From contig NZ_AOGX02000015.1 of the NCBI RefSeq assembly GCF_000332475.2, positions 1,054,001 to 1,118,000 of the forward strand: a stretch of 64,000 bases of DNA. Direction: 5' to 3'. This document shows, one piece after another, positions 37,114 through 47,082 of the stretch; the first letter of the stretch is position 1, and every line of letters begins with the position of its first letter. The notes under the pieces are model-generated. The model worked only from the letters and a program-made list of their open reading frames with translations, did no database searches and was not told the origin of the DNA. This stretch comes from Leptospira yanagawae serovar Saopaulo str. Sao Paulo = ATCC 700523. Its GTDB lineage: Bacteria > Spirochaetota > Leptospiria > Leptospirales > Leptospiraceae. The translations under genes and the position numbers were made by a program.

Positions 37114-37982
37114 TTCATTTCCTCTTTGAGTAAAAAATCTCCCATTCGTTTGTAACCAAATGGTTCTTTGGTTTTGGTCGTTAGACCATTGGTATAGGGA
37201 GGCACAAAATATAATTGTAGATTATTTTCTTTAAAGATAGGTTTGAAGAATAGTTTATCGGGTTCTGTTTCATTCCATTCATAACTGAGTTGTGAATAGT
37301 CATAATGAGTTGAAACATGTTCCGTTATTGCAATATCGTTTTTTAGTTTTGTATAAAGACTAGAAGATGTAATGAACTGATTGGATCCTATATTATGAGA
37401 CCAACGATTTTCTCCGCCTACATCAGAACGATTTCCTTCTTCGATTAAGTTGCCAGTATCACTTACGATTTCAAAAACTTCGATTTCATCAATGGGTGTT
37501 TGGTTTTCTTTATAAGCAATTTGATTTTCTAAAAGGGATTGGATGGAATTTCCTTTTACTTCTTTGAAGTAAGAAACTTTGTATTGGAAAAGGTATTTCT
37601 TTTCCAGTTTGTCTTTTTGGAATTTGCCTACTTTACGACTCCAAATGATTTTATAAAGTTCAACAGTTTCATTCCCAAACTCTAAATTGATTTTGTTTGC
37701 AAAATTGGGATCGTAAGCAATGAAACTGAATTCAATTTTCTCAACATAACCACTCAATTTACCAGGTTCCCATTGGATACAACGGTAATGGGATGAACCA
37801 TCTTTGAAGACAGTTGGATTCATTTTTCTTGGAGATTTAAGAAAGAGAACTGACGCGGGAATTTCCGATTTGGCGTCTCGAGTGAGAAGGGAATTTAGGT
37901 TTTGGCAGCTCCATCCTGAAAAAAAAATCAAGAACCATAAAAGCCAATGAAAACGGGTGTATTCTTGAGTTTGTGGTGACAT
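37110..37982 (-). CDS. Hypothetical lipoprotein upstream of gltX
   Basis: A 290-aa protein with a hydrophobic N terminus (about 12-25) ending in [10 protein letters not shown], a lipobox-like site at Cys26. The remainder is beta-rich with a YKEN/YFKE-type charged surface and no recognised domain. It overlaps gltX by 4 nt and is probably the first gene of the long minus-strand operon. Confidence 0.65.
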   Translation of the reverse strand: MSPQTQEYTRFHWLLWFLIFFSGWSCQNLNSLLTRDAKSEIPASVLFLKSPRKMNPTVFKDGSSHYRCIQWEPGKLSGYVEKIEFSFIAYDPNFANKINLEFGNETVELYKIIWSRKVGKFQKDKLEKKYLFQYKVSYFKEVKGNSIQSLLENQIAYKENQTPIDEIEVFEIVSDTGNLIEEGNRSDVGGENRWSHNIGSNQFITSSSLYTKLKNDIAITEHVSTHYDYSQLSYEWNETEPDKLFFKPIFKENNLQLYFVPPYTNGLTTKTKEPFGYKRMGDFLLKEEMK

Positions 37983-38062
37983 AGATAGGTGCGTATCGCC
38001 AGTCTAAAAAGGGAAAACCGCTTGACAAGTCAATTCATCGCATCCGTGTGTCATTTGGAACC

Positions 38063-39433
38063 ATGAAGAACGAAGAACAGTATCCGAAACGCCCCTTTGA
38101 AGACCAAGTTAACGACGACCAAAGGAAATACTCCCGCTATGTATGCGATTCGCGAGCCATTCCACAAGAAATTGATGGCCTAAAGCCTGTTCAACGACGA
38201 ATTCTTTGGGCAATGTGGAACTCCGATGCGAGAAACCGTCATACCAAAACTGTAAAAGTGGCCGGACTTGCGATGGGATACCATCCTCATGGAGACAAAT
38301 CCATCCAAGATGCTCTTTCACAAATGGCCCAAGACTTTGCCTTTGCGAATAATTATCCTTTAGTGCATGGAGAAGGAACCTTTGGGGATGTACTCGACCC
38401 CAATGCAATTGCATCTCCAAGGTATACAGAAGTCAAACTTTCTGACTTCGCCAAAGACTTAGGTTTTTTTGAAAGTTTACCTGACATTGATTATGTCAAA
38501 AACTATGATGAAACGGAAGACGAACCCATCCATTTTGTAGGAAAGGTTCCAGTCGTACTCCTCAATAACATCCAAGGGATTGCAACCGGTTTTCGATGTT
38601 TTATCCCAGCTCACAAACTGAGTGATGTCATCGATTCACAAGTAACCTATTTAAAAACAGGAAAACCAAAAAAGATCACACCATGGTACAAAGGGTACGG
38701 TGGTGAAGTGAAATTGTCAAAAAATGACAATGGAAGCACTGTGATGTCTACCACCTTTGGGTTCAAAAAAGAAGATGGGAAATTGTATTTAGTCGATTCA
38801 CCCATGAACTGGAACCGTGAAAAGGTTGTGAACTACTTAGATGATCTGATTGAACGGAAGGACAATTGGTTAAAGGACTATGTTGACCATTCCAGCCAAA
38901 CGTTTAAAATCGAACTTGTTGCCAAAAAAGGGGAAGAACCTTCTGAGAAAGAAATCAAAGAACTTTTTTCCAAAGAAAATAACGAAGTTCTAACAATTAA
39001 CGTAATCACTCACGAAGGGAAACTTCGTAACTTTAACCCCGAAGAGATCATCAAACGATTTTGTGACTTCCGCAAAACCCATCTCATCCGTCGTTTCAAA
39101 CGACTTGCTGGCTTAGAAAAAGAAAAAATTGATCGTAACTCAGAACTCATTCGATTCATCAAAGAAAAATGGAACGAAAAAGTAACAGGCATTAAATCCA
39201 AAAAGGAATTTGAAGATAAGTTAAAGGCCGCCAAATTCGTTTACTTTGAATGGTTGTCTTCCATTCCTGTTTACCGTATGACTTTGGAAGAAGTTCGTAA
39301 ATGTGAAGAAGCCATTGTAGAAGCAAAAACCAAATACACTGAGTATACAGCTCTCCAAAAAGATGATAAAAAACTCACAGGTTTTATGACAGATGAGTTA
39401 GATGAACTGAAGAAAAAATGGGATCCGAAATAA
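38063..39433 (+). CDS. Type IIA topoisomerase A subunit, T4 gp52-like
   Basis: A 456-aa DNA cleavage subunit from ATG 38063 (GTG 38048 would add five residues). It has [11 protein letters not shown] near 37-47, YHPHGD near 74-79 and SPRYTE with the catalytic Tyr121, followed by [16 protein letters not shown] near 167-182. A helical gate ends in [20 protein letters not shown] and the C-terminal segment ends about 20 residues past [11 protein letters not shown]. Bacterial GyrA/ParC are 750 aa or more with a beta-pinwheel C terminus; that is absent. Size (T4 gp52 about 442 aa), Tyr position and the closing helices agree with phage T4 topoisomerase. It lies 6 nt before its B subunit. Confidence 0.85.
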   Translation: MKNEEQYPKRPFEDQVNDDQRKYSRYVCDSRAIPQEIDGLKPVQRRILWAMWNSDARNRHTKTVKVAGLAMGYHPHGDKSIQDALSQMAQDFAFANNYPLVHGEGTFGDVLDPNAIASPRYTEVKLSDFAKDLGFFESLPDIDYVKNYDETEDEPIHFVGKVPVVLLNNIQGIATGFRCFIPAHKLSDVIDSQVTYLKTGKPKKITPWYKGYGGEVKLSKNDNGSTVMSTTFGFKKEDGKLYLVDSPMNWNREKVVNYLDDLIERKDNWLKDYVDHSSQTFKIELVAKKGEEPSEKEIKELFSKENNEVLTINVITHEGKLRNFNPEEIIKRFCDFRKTHLIRRFKRLAGLEKEKIDRNSELIRFIKEKWNEKVTGIKSKKEFEDKLKAAKFVYFEWLSSIPVYRMTLEEVRKCEEAIVEAKTKYTEYTALQKDDKKLTGFMTDELDELKKKWDPK

Positions 39434-39439
39434 AGTAAT

Positions 39440-41566
39440 ATGGCTCAAAAAACTGAAAAAACCTCAGGAAATTCGCGAAATTTTAAGAAATTATCAAACG
39501 TAGAACACGTTCGGATGCGGACGGGAATGTGGCTTGGGCAAAACTCCCTTTCCACATTTGAACAACATTTTTTTACAAAAGATAACGCTGGTAAGTATGA
39601 AATTGTCCACGAAGAACTTTCTGACATCCCAGCCAAACTGAAGTGTTTGGATGAAGCATGTATGAACTGTGTGGATGAGTATAGAAAGAACTTAAACGAC
39701 AAAACCATTCCAGAAAAAGACAAGATGAACAAACTCATCATCCAGTTGTCTACGGATCGTAAACGTGTAACAATCCAAGACAATGGTCGTGGGATTCCTG
39801 CAGAAAATGCGGAAGGTGTATACCTGCATTTGATGTACGGAGAAAACTTTGATGATAAAGTAAAAGAAGACCATGTTGCTGGACAAAACGGAGTGGGGAT
39901 TTCTCTCGTTCGGATGGTTTCATCATTTTTTCGAGTCAAAACCATTAACAGTGGTAAGGCGTACAAAAAAATGTTTAGCATCCACGATGATGTAAAAAAA
40001 GTCATTCGTAGTTTCAAACTTTCAAAAGAAGATACAGAACGTGTACACTTATATTATGATGAACATGGAACTTTTGTTGATTGCCCATTACTTTCAGCTG
40101 ACCAAATCAAACAGTTAAAAGGTCCTTGTGACAAAACAGGTATGACTGCAGTAACAGAAACTGCCAAAAAAGAAGACCACGGTACTACAGTTGAATTTGA
40201 GTTGAATCCAGCTTATTTTAATAACCTTGATACATCTTTTAACATCAATTTGGTGAAGCAATACCTGCAAGACATAGCGATGTCGAATCCTGGTCTTGAA
40301 GTGGTTTTCATTCACAAAACTGGAAAAGAAAAATACAAATTTAAAAAAGGTTTTGATGAGATTTTTAGTAACTCCGAGATGGTTTACTACAAATTGGATT
40401 ACTCGGATAAGGCTTCCGCATCACAGATCCATATGGATACCTATGTTGTGGTGGGACAAAATAAAACTCTCACTTGGGTGAACTCTATTTTTTGCCCACA
40501 AGGTGGATCGGCCATTGAGTATTTGGAAAACAGACTTTGTGATGAGATCCGTAAAAAATCTCAAATTGTAAGTTTGGAGAAAAAACTCAACACCCAATGT
40601 ACACGGAACGATGTAAGAAGTTGTTTTCACATGTATGTGAACCTTCGCATCCTAAACCCTCGTTTTAAATCCCAAGATAAGTCTTACCTGATCAATGACT
40701 TGAATGAGGACATTAGAAAGTCAGTTGACAAACACCTCGACAAACTTTTGAAAAAAACAGGCCTGATTGAAGAAATCAAGATGGTGATGGAACGTAGAAC
40801 CCAGATGAAACAGCTCGAGGATGCGCAGAAAGGCCTCCGTAAGGCGTCTCGTAACAACATCCCTAAGCTTATGCCACCAACTGGCAAACCAAACGATCCA
40901 GGCCGAATTCTTTTTGTTGCTGAAGGGGACTCTGCCATTGCCGGACTTCGCCCTGCAAGGAACCCTAAATTACATGGACTTTTCCCTCTTCGTGGAAAAC
41001 CTCTCAATTGTAAAGGGATGTCCCTTGCGAAGGCATTACAAAACGAAGAGATGAAAAACATCGTAGCCATTGTTGGCCTTCCTCTCGACCAAAAGGTAAA
41101 GTCCATAGATGAATTGAATTATGATAAAATCAGCATCATCACCGATGCGGATTTTGATGGCTATGCAATTCGATCCCTTATGTTATCTTTCTTTTACGAA
41201 TATTGGCCTGAACTTTTTGATTTAGGGTTTATCAATATTTCTGCAGCTCCACTGTATGAGGTGGATGTGAAATGGAAAGAGGGGAAAAAAGAAACTGTTT
41301 TCTGTATTGATGATGCCGACTATGACAAGTTAGTTGCAAAAGTCAACAAACAAGGTGCCGAAATCACTCGTAAAAAACGAAATAAGGGTCTTGGGGAAAC
41401 AGGAAAAGAAGCCATGAAATATGCAGTGGATCATTGTATGACAACAATCACAATTGGTAACAAAAAAACTGCCAAAACCACACAAGACTTATGGTTCCAC
41501 AAAGATTATGCAGAAAAACGCCGTGAAGCGATTTCTGAATACTCAATGAGTGTGATCCAGGACTAA
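39440..41566 (+). CDS. Type IIA topoisomerase B subunit, T4 gp39/gp60-like
   Basis: A 708-aa ATPase and Toprim subunit. GHKL region: [12 protein letters not shown] near 24-35, [10 protein letters not shown] (N box), [13 protein letters not shown] with Asp114, [10 protein letters not shown]. Transducer: ITWVNS-type [12 protein letters not shown] near 345. Toprim: [10 protein letters not shown] with Glu495, then [21 protein letters not shown] near 512-532, and ITDADFDG with Asp569/571/573. The motifs EGDSAI, LHG-FPLRGK-LN and GMS match T4 gp39 more closely than GyrB/ParE (EGDSAGG). T4 splits the equivalent chain between gp39 and gp60; here it is continuous. Predicted ATP-driven relaxation and decatenation of DNA. 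Confidence 0.85.
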   Translation: MAQKTEKTSGNSRNFKKLSNVEHVRMRTGMWLGQNSLSTFEQHFFTKDNAGKYEIVHEELSDIPAKLKCLDEACMNCVDEYRKNLNDKTIPEKDKMNKLIIQLSTDRKRVTIQDNGRGIPAENAEGVYLHLMYGENFDDKVKEDHVAGQNGVGISLVRMVSSFFRVKTINSGKAYKKMFSIHDDVKKVIRSFKLSKEDTERVHLYYDEHGTFVDCPLLSADQIKQLKGPCDKTGMTAVTETAKKEDHGTTVEFELNPAYFNNLDTSFNINLVKQYLQDIAMSNPGLEVVFIHKTGKEKYKFKKGFDEIFSNSEMVYYKLDYSDKASASQIHMDTYVVVGQNKTLTWVNSIFCPQGGSAIEYLENRLCDEIRKKSQIVSLEKKLNTQCTRNDVRSCFHMYVNLRILNPRFKSQDKSYLINDLNEDIRKSVDKHLDKLLKKTGLIEEIKMVMERRTQMKQLEDAQKGLRKASRNNIPKLMPPTGKPNDPGRILFVAEGDSAIAGLRPARNPKLHGLFPLRGKPLNCKGMSLAKALQNEEMKNIVAIVGLPLDQKVKSIDELNYDKISIITDADFDGYAIRSLMLSFFYEYWPELFDLGFINISAAPLYEVDVKWKEGKKETVFCIDDADYDKLVAKVNKQGAEITRKKRNKGLGETGKEAMKYAVDHCMTTITIGNKKTAKTTQDLWFHKDYAEKRREAISEYSMSVIQD

Positions 41567-41656
41567 TTTACGAATCCCAATCGATAGATAAATTCCAACA
41601 AACAATGTCCAGTCGAAAGGACAAGGTTGTTGTTCTTTCTCTTTTGCATAGCGATC

Positions 41657-41692
41657 ACTCCCCAATCCGTAGGTTTGGGGAGTTTTGTGTTT
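41657..41692 (+). terminator. Rho-independent terminator of the topoisomerase operon
   Basis: ACTCCCCAA (41657-41665) and TTGGGGAGT (41675-41683) form a perfect 9-bp stem with a 9-nt loop, followed by TTTGTGTTTT. It ends the topoisomerase transcript about 90 nt after the stop codon. Confidence 0.9.
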
Positions 41693-41755
41693 TAAGGGCT
41701 TGTTCCAAAATCCAATCATTTTTTCCTGGGAGGCATGCAATCGAAGGAAAACAAA

Positions 41756-43633
41756 ATGATTCGTGCTCATAAAAAGAAGGAAAACATATCCCTAACGAAA
41801 ACAAAACCATCGAGAATTGAATCAGGAAAGGGAAAAGGGAAAACCAAATCTCCGAATCTTGATCCCATTTTCCCATTGCGCATCATCTTTGTATTTTTTT
41901 TCACATTTTTTGTCCAATGCCAATCCAGTGTAGATACTTCCCTTTCACACACTGAAAATACAAAAAACAAAATTCAAAAAGAAATTCTATCTCGGTGGGA
42001 AACACTTTCCCCTTCCTCCATCAAATCAGTTACTTATCTGTACATGATGGGGGATGGCGAAATCCATTCTGGTCAAATAGGAAATGGATCCAATGGGACA
42101 GTGGATCGTTTCAAAATTGGAAGTATTACGAAATTATTTACCGGAATTTCCATCTTACAACTACAAGATGCCGGTAAATTGAAGTTAGATGATAAAGTAT
42201 CCAAATACTTACCTGAAATCAAATTGATGAGATCAAAAAAGGTTGGATATCGTGAGATCACGATCCGTGACCTGCTCACACACCAATCAGGCCTTCCTTC
42301 GGATTTAGCGAATGGTTTTTTCCTTCCTCCCGATAGTAGTGAAGAAGAAATACTGAAATCCTTTCGCTCACTTCCAAAATCACTCATCAATTTAGAACGG
42401 AATGAACCTGGTAAAATTCATTCTTATTCCAATTTAAGTTTTGGTTTGTTAGGAAATGTCATTGAACGTGCGTCAGGTGAATCCATCGAAGGATATTTCC
42501 AAAAACATATCTTCGAAAAAGCGGGGATGAAACATACGACCTTACTCGAATTTTTACCCAATTCGGAACTGATCACTGGTTATTCTGGTTTTTTGTGGAA
42601 AACGAAAACCATCCGCCCTGTGATCCGAGATCTCACAGCAGGTTCCATTTCCACAACAGGAGAAGATATGGGTCTTTTCATGAAGGCCTTTTTTAAAAGC
42701 AAACAAAATAATGGTCTCCTATCATCCGTTAGTTTTGCGGAATTTCATAAAACCCAAAATGGTCCAAAAGCCAATTTTGAAATGAAACTCGGATTACCGG
42801 TTATGAAAAACAGTTATGTAGCAGATGGAAACACCATTTGGTTTTATGGGCATTCTGGTTCATTACCTCCATTTTTTGCAGACCTAATTTATGATCCTAA
42901 AACTGAAATTGTATCCTTCGTGGCAGGGAACACCCTTGGGCTGCAAACGGGAAAACTAAAGGGAACAAACACGGGGATCATGGAATTGTTATGGGAGGAA
43001 AAAATGGGTGTACACCCAGAAACAAACCTCTCTAACCTTTCCGAAAAAAAGGAAACCGTTTTTGGTGAGGAGGGGTATTATATTTCCCCTATGGGAATCC
43101 ATGAATACAAAAAAGGGAATCCACCTAAATTGAGTTTGATGGGAATAGATGTTGGCCTTGTTGAAAAAGAAAATCGATTTGGAATCGACTTACGCGTATT
43201 ATTTGGTTTAGTTTCGATCAAAGATCCCAAAATTGAAGCAATGAGAGTTGAATTTGAAACATGGGAAGGAAATTCTATATTTACTTTGTATGACAAAGAT
43301 CTTCCTAAGGGTGTTGCAGGCATTGGGGTCAAATTTACACCTGACAATCGTTTCCCTGATACAAAGTATTTTGGTACCTTTTTCACCAAGGAAACCTATG
43401 CCATCATCCCAAAACTCAAATTGGAAAAAGACAAAAGAGGTTTTCCACTCCTTACCATTTACTATGAATTAGGTGGTATGGAAAATTCCATTCAAGTTCC
43501 ATGCCATTGGGAGTCGCAAAACACATTGCGGATATTAGGTTATGGCAGGAATTTAAATGAGACGGTTACGTTAGGCATAAAAAACCAAAAACCGATCCTT
43601 ATCTATTCTGGTGGAGAGTATGAAATCAGGTAA
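41756..43633 (+). CDS. Serine beta-lactamase-like lipoprotein
   Basis: A 625-aa protein of the class C beta-lactamase / PBP-like family. After a very basic N terminus, a hydrophobic segment (about 44-56) ends in FFVQCQSS, an atypical lipobox. The catalytic motif KIGSITK gives Ser123, followed by HSYSNLSFG near 223 (the Tyr-x-Asn motif), and a late GHSG near 370. A C-terminal beta domain of about 200 residues follows. It may be a D-aminopeptidase, esterase or carboxypeptidase; beta-lactam hydrolysis cannot be assumed. ATG 41756 is chosen because AAGGA lies 7 nt upstream; ATG 41735 is too close to its GGAGG. Confidence 0.82.
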   Translation: MIRAHKKKENISLTKTKPSRIESGKGKGKTKSPNLDPIFPLRIIFVFFFTFFVQCQSSVDTSLSHTENTKNKIQKEILSRWETLSPSSIKSVTYLYMMGDGEIHSGQIGNGSNGTVDRFKIGSITKLFTGISILQLQDAGKLKLDDKVSKYLPEIKLMRSKKVGYREITIRDLLTHQSGLPSDLANGFFLPPDSSEEEILKSFRSLPKSLINLERNEPGKIHSYSNLSFGLLGNVIERASGESIEGYFQKHIFEKAGMKHTTLLEFLPNSELITGYSGFLWKTKTIRPVIRDLTAGSISTTGEDMGLFMKAFFKSKQNNGLLSSVSFAEFHKTQNGPKANFEMKLGLPVMKNSYVADGNTIWFYGHSGSLPPFFADLIYDPKTEIVSFVAGNTLGLQTGKLKGTNTGIMELLWEEKMGVHPETNLSNLSEKKETVFGEEGYYISPMGIHEYKKGNPPKLSLMGIDVGLVEKENRFGIDLRVLFGLVSIKDPKIEAMRVEFETWEGNSIFTLYDKDLPKGVAGIGVKFTPDNRFPDTKYFGTFFTKETYAIIPKLKLEKDKRGFPLLTIYYELGGMENSIQVPCHWESQNTLRILGYGRNLNETVTLGIKNQKPILIYSGGEYEIR

Positions 43634-44044
43634 GGTAGGGGTTCATGGCAACAAGTTATGTTCTCGAAAACATCCAACCGAACAAAACCAGTTGCGGGAA
43701 GGGGGATGGATTCGTGAGATTGCCTTCTAAACTATAATTTGAACCTGGTTCAGATGTTGGTAGGAAACCAAAAGCCTTCCATTCCCTTTGTTTGGCAACC
43801 TAACGGAGGGAAATGCTGGCCGGATTTACAAATTTCGAAACATTTCGGAAGGCCTTTTCTCGCAATACCAAGCCAAACCATTGAATTTAGAGTGATTCTA
43901 ATTGTGTATCAGCTGCTAACTGATCGGGAGCTACCATTGTTCCTATAATTTCATAAAAGGAATTAAAAAAGTTTTTGACTAAAGGAAAACCTCTGATACA
44001 TTTCGACCCAATTTGAATCGAAAGTTTCAAAAGGAGATTTCGAA
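43634..44044. other. 411-nt gene-free stretch
   Basis: No convincing gene was seen; a 69-aa ORF at 43739-43948 has no ribosome site or recognisable content. The right end holds the promoter described next. A perfect GAACC-T-GGTTC palindrome is near 43741, and AGGCC(T) repeats are near 43840-43855. The rest is unremarkable. Confidence 0.6.
43975..44036 (+). promoter_or_regulatory. Promoter and ribosome site for the DUF3015 pair
   Basis: TTGACT (43975-43980), a 16-nt spacer and TACATT (43997-44002) form a plausible sigma70 promoter. A strong AAGGAG at 44031-44036 lies 8 nt before ATG 44045. Confidence 0.5.
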
Positions 44045-44548
44045 ATGGGAAAAAGAATTACCTCAATCCTATTTTTGTCTGCTGCTGTTGTAGCTATCAC
44101 AATGACATCTACTGCTGTAGAAGCAAAAAAATATGGTATGGCTGGTTGCGGATTAGGCTCGTTGATCATTACTTCTAATGACAAAACGCAAATTTTTGCT
44201 GCAACTTCTAATGGTATCTACTACAACCAAACGTTTGGGATTACATCTGGAACATCCAACTGTACTGCTGACGGTGTTGTAAAACAAGAGAAAGTGCAAG
44301 AGTTGTTCGTAACTATGAACTACGATTCTTTAGGCCAAGAAATGGCTTCTGGAAAAGGGGAAAAATTAGAGTCTTTAGGAAACCTTCTTGGTTGCTCTAG
44401 CGATTCATTGTCTCGTTTTGGCCAAGTAACAAAAGAAAACTATGCTAAACTCATCACTGAAGATTCAACTCCTGCAAGTGTTCTCTCTGCAGTAAAATCT
44501 GAAGTTAAAAGCGACAAAATCCTCGCGAAATCTTGTTCACAAATCTAA
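44045..44548 (+). CDS. DUF3015 family secreted protein, copy 1
   Basis: A 167-aa exported protein. The signal peptide ends near VEAKK; the mature part begins YGMAGCGLGSLII and has QTFGITSGTSNCTADG near 60-75, the core DUF3015 pattern, plus three conserved Cys. The C terminus ends in SCSQI. Codon choice looks optimised relative to neighbours, suggesting high expression. A second paralogue follows after 16 nt. Function unknown; probably periplasmic or outer-membrane associated. Confidence 0.88.
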   Translation: MGKRITSILFLSAAVVAITMTSTAVEAKKYGMAGCGLGSLIITSNDKTQIFAATSNGIYYNQTFGITSGTSNCTADGVVKQEKVQELFVTMNYDSLGQEMASGKGEKLESLGNLLGCSSDSLSRFGQVTKENYAKLITEDSTPASVLSAVKSEVKSDKILAKSCSQI

Positions 44549-44564
44549 GGAGATATGAAATAAA

Positions 44565-45050
44565 ATGAAAAAGTTAACACTCATCTCCACAATCGGAATC
44601 TCTATGGTTCTTCTTGCTTCTCAAATGTCCGCTGCACCAAAATACGGTATGGCTGGATGTGGACTCGGAACTCTTGTAATGCCTGGTGGAAACCAAGTAT
44701 TTGCAGCGACAACTAACGGAACTGCTGGTAGCCAAACGTTTGGTATCACTTCAGGAACTTCTAACTGTACTGCTGACGGCGTTGCACAAAAAGAACATGC
44801 TCGTGAAATCTATGTTCACATGAACTTTGATAGCTTAGAGCAAGAAATGGCAGCTGGTAAAGGTGAAAAACTTTCTAACCTTGCTTCCCTTTTTGAATGT
44901 AAATCTGGTGTTCGTTTCAATGAAGTAGTGAAACAAAACTACTCTAGAATCTTCACTGAAGAGTCTAAAGCAAATCCAAGTTTGATGTTGTCAAACCTTC
45001 ATGAAACTTTAGAAAAAGACGCAACAGTAAAAAATTACTGTAAAATCTAG
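44565..45050 (+). CDS. DUF3015 family secreted protein, copy 2
   Basis: A 161-aa paralogue of the preceding protein: a signal peptide ending near SAAPK, then YGMAGCGLGTLVM and QTFGITSGTSNCTADG, with the same tail pattern (NYCKI). The two copies differ in most other residues, so the duplication is old. It has a GGAGATATG ribosome site 12 nt upstream and shares the promoter. Confidence 0.88.
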   Translation: MKKLTLISTIGISMVLLASQMSAAPKYGMAGCGLGTLVMPGGNQVFAATTNGTAGSQTFGITSGTSNCTADGVAQKEHAREIYVHMNFDSLEQEMAAGKGEKLSNLASLFECKSGVRFNEVVKQNYSRIFTEESKANPSLMLSNLHETLEKDATVKNYCKI

Positions 45051-45065
45051 TCCTTTGTAAAAAAT

Positions 45066-45093
45066 CAGAGTATTCTTTCATTTGGATACTCTG
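45066..45093. promoter_or_regulatory. Hairpin at the DUF4105 gene start
   Basis: CAGAGTAT (45066-45073) and ATACTCTG (45086-45093) form a perfect 8-bp stem with a 12-nt loop. It begins 15 nt after the DUF3015 stop and ends just before GTG 45094. No U run follows, so it may weaken read-through or cover the start region of the next gene. Confidence 0.5.
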
Positions 45094-47082
45094 GTGAACT
45101 TCTTGTTCCGTTTTTATTTTTACCTTTCCTTCATTCTTTTCTCACCACTTTTTGCCATCGAGCCGTTGAATGACTCAGAAATTTTGGAGTTAGATTTCCA
45201 AACCTCACGTAAACAAGGGGAATCCCTTCCGAAATCTCCAAAAACAAAACAATACTTAGAAGAACTCATCCAAAAATCCAAAGAAATCCACTTATCGGAG
45301 GAAAAACATTGGTATCGCCTTATGCGATTCAAAAAAACGAGATGGGGAGTATGGGAAAGTGAAGTGGATAACAAACGTTATTTCCTTTCGCCAGAAGGAA
45401 AGTACAATCCCGAAAAAGAACTTATCGCCACTCTCCATAGTTTTTTTACGGAGGATCCTATCCCGGAAGGGCTTTTACACCCGCAATGTTCCTTTCCCGA
45501 ACGTTACCATTGGCTTAAAGAAAAACTTTCTTTTGATTTGAATCGTTTAACGGAAGTTAAATGTCCAAGGTTTGAAGTATGGAAAGAGGCTTTAAACCCT
45601 GCTTCTGTTTCCATTGTTTTTTCATCCTATTATATGCAAGCCCCTGCCTCGATGTTTGGTCATACCTTACTCAAACTCAATAACAAAGTGAATGAAAACG
45701 CTGAGTTACTCGACTATGGTGTGAACTATGCGGCAAATCCTGGCGAGATGAATGCATTCTCTTATTCCTATAAAGGATTAACAGGTGGTTATCCAGGAAC
45801 CTTCGCTATTTTTCCCTATTACATCAAAGTAAACGAATACAATGATATGGAAAGTCGGGACATTTGGGAATACAAATTGAATCTCACGCAAGAAGAGAGA
45901 GATCGATTTTTGCGGCACCTTTGGGAGATGGGCCGGGCCGATTTTGATTATTATTTTATCAATGAAAACTGTTCCTACCACTTGATGGAAATTTTAGAAG
46001 TGGCCAAACCAGATTTGCAAATTAGCAATAAACCCGGTTGGATTGTCGCTCCAAGTGATACCATTAAGTTTTATTTAGCAGAAGAAGGATTTGTCCTTTC
46101 ACAAAAATACCGTCCATCTTTGTATTCCAAGATTAAATACAAAATCTTTGAAATGTCGGAAGAGGAACGTGACGTATATTGGCAAATGATTCGTTTTGAT
46201 AAAGGTTTTTTACCTGGCGTAAATGAAACTCTGAGAATGGCGCTTGTGACAGATGCTGTACTTGATACCTATCGGTACCGTTATGCGAACAAAAATGAAA
46301 TTCCAAAATATCATAAAGATTATTACGACAAACTTTTGGTGTTTCGTAGCAAACAAAATGATGAATATACAACAAAAGAAGACATTCCTCTCTCAACTCC
46401 GCCAGAAACTTCTCATCCTTTGAGTCGGGTTTCTGTTGGTGGGGGAGCTTCCTCTCTTGGGAATTTTGCGGAATTCCAATACAGAATCGCTTATCATGAT
46501 TTGTTAAACGTAAGCCGGGGGCATGCACCTAATTCTGAATTGGCGTTTTTTGACACGACTGTTCGCACCTATGAAAATAAGCGACCCGAACTCACCTCAA
46601 TGAGTGTGATAAAAGTTGCATCGTTAAGTCCTTATAATGGGATCTCAAAAGATTTTTCTTATATGTTGGATACTGGAATCCAAACCGCTGTTTATAAAAA
46701 CAATGACGAAGTCCTTCGTAAACAAGTTGGGAATTTTGATTTACGATTTGGTTATACTTTTACGAATGAATTTGGAAAAAATCCAATGAGTTTAGGTGTA
46801 CTAAGTGTCCTTGCTGGTGTCAAAGCGCAAAATGGAAGGATGTTTGAAAATGATGTCCGGTACGGTGTGAACTTTAGTTTGTTATACCAAAAAGAATGGG
46901 GGGCTTGGAAAATTTTTTCAGGCGCCACTGCGCAAAACTACCAATTGAGTCAGAATTTAAATACCTACTATGCAACATTTAAATTGAGATATGCATTCTC
47001 GAATACACATGAGTTACGTTTAGAAGTAAATGGAGAAAGATTTTATGAAGAAACTTTATTGTCTTATCATTATTTGTTTTAA
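45094..47082 (+). CDS. DUF4105 (Lnb-like periplasmic) protein
   Basis: About 662 aa from GTG 45094; TTG 45082 lies inside the hairpin loop and would add four residues. A signal peptide (FLFRFYFYLSFILFSPLFA) precedes the DUF4105 region with MFGHTLLKLNN near 190 and FINENCSYHLMEILE near 295, giving an NlpC/P60-like His and Cys pair. The C-terminal 250 residues show alternating beta strands ending in an aromatic (YHYLF), as in an outer-membrane barrel. Related to the Lnb N-terminal domain; substrate unknown. It overlaps the next gene. Confidence 0.78.
   Translation: MNFLFRFYFYLSFILFSPLFAIEPLNDSEILELDFQTSRKQGESLPKSPKTKQYLEELIQKSKEIHLSEEKHWYRLMRFKKTRWGVWESEVDNKRYFLSPEGKYNPEKELIATLHSFFTEDPIPEGLLHPQCSFPERYHWLKEKLSFDLNRLTEVKCPRFEVWKEALNPASVSIVFSSYYMQAPASMFGHTLLKLNNKVNENAELLDYGVNYAANPGEMNAFSYSYKGLTGGYPGTFAIFPYYIKVNEYNDMESRDIWEYKLNLTQEERDRFLRHLWEMGRADFDYYFINENCSYHLMEILEVAKPDLQISNKPGWIVAPSDTIKFYLAEEGFVLSQKYRPSLYSKIKYKIFEMSEEERDVYWQMIRFDKGFLPGVNETLRMALVTDAVLDTYRYRYANKNEIPKYHKDYYDKLLVFRSKQNDEYTTKEDIPLSTPPETSHPLSRVSVGGGASSLGNFAEFQYRIAYHDLLNVSRGHAPNSELAFFDTTVRTYENKRPELTSMSVIKVASLSPYNGISKDFSYMLDTGIQTAVYKNNDEVLRKQVGNFDLRFGYTFTNEFGKNPMSLGVLSVLAGVKAQNGRMFENDVRYGVNFSLLYQKEWGAWKIFSGATAQNYQLSQNLNTYYATFKLRYAFSNTHELRLEVNGERFYEETLLSYHYLF

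Noticed and set aside
38022..38027. TTGACA as promoter of the topoisomerase operon
   Set aside because: Perfect -35-like hexamer, but no acceptable -10 at the right distance.
38063..41566. Calling the topoisomerase pair gyrA/gyrB or parC/parE
   Set aside because: The A subunit lacks the C-terminal pinwheel and the Toprim motifs are T4-like, so standard symbols would mislead.
43739..43948. 69-aa plus-strand ORF in a gene-free stretch
   Set aside because: No ribosome site, no recognisable protein features.
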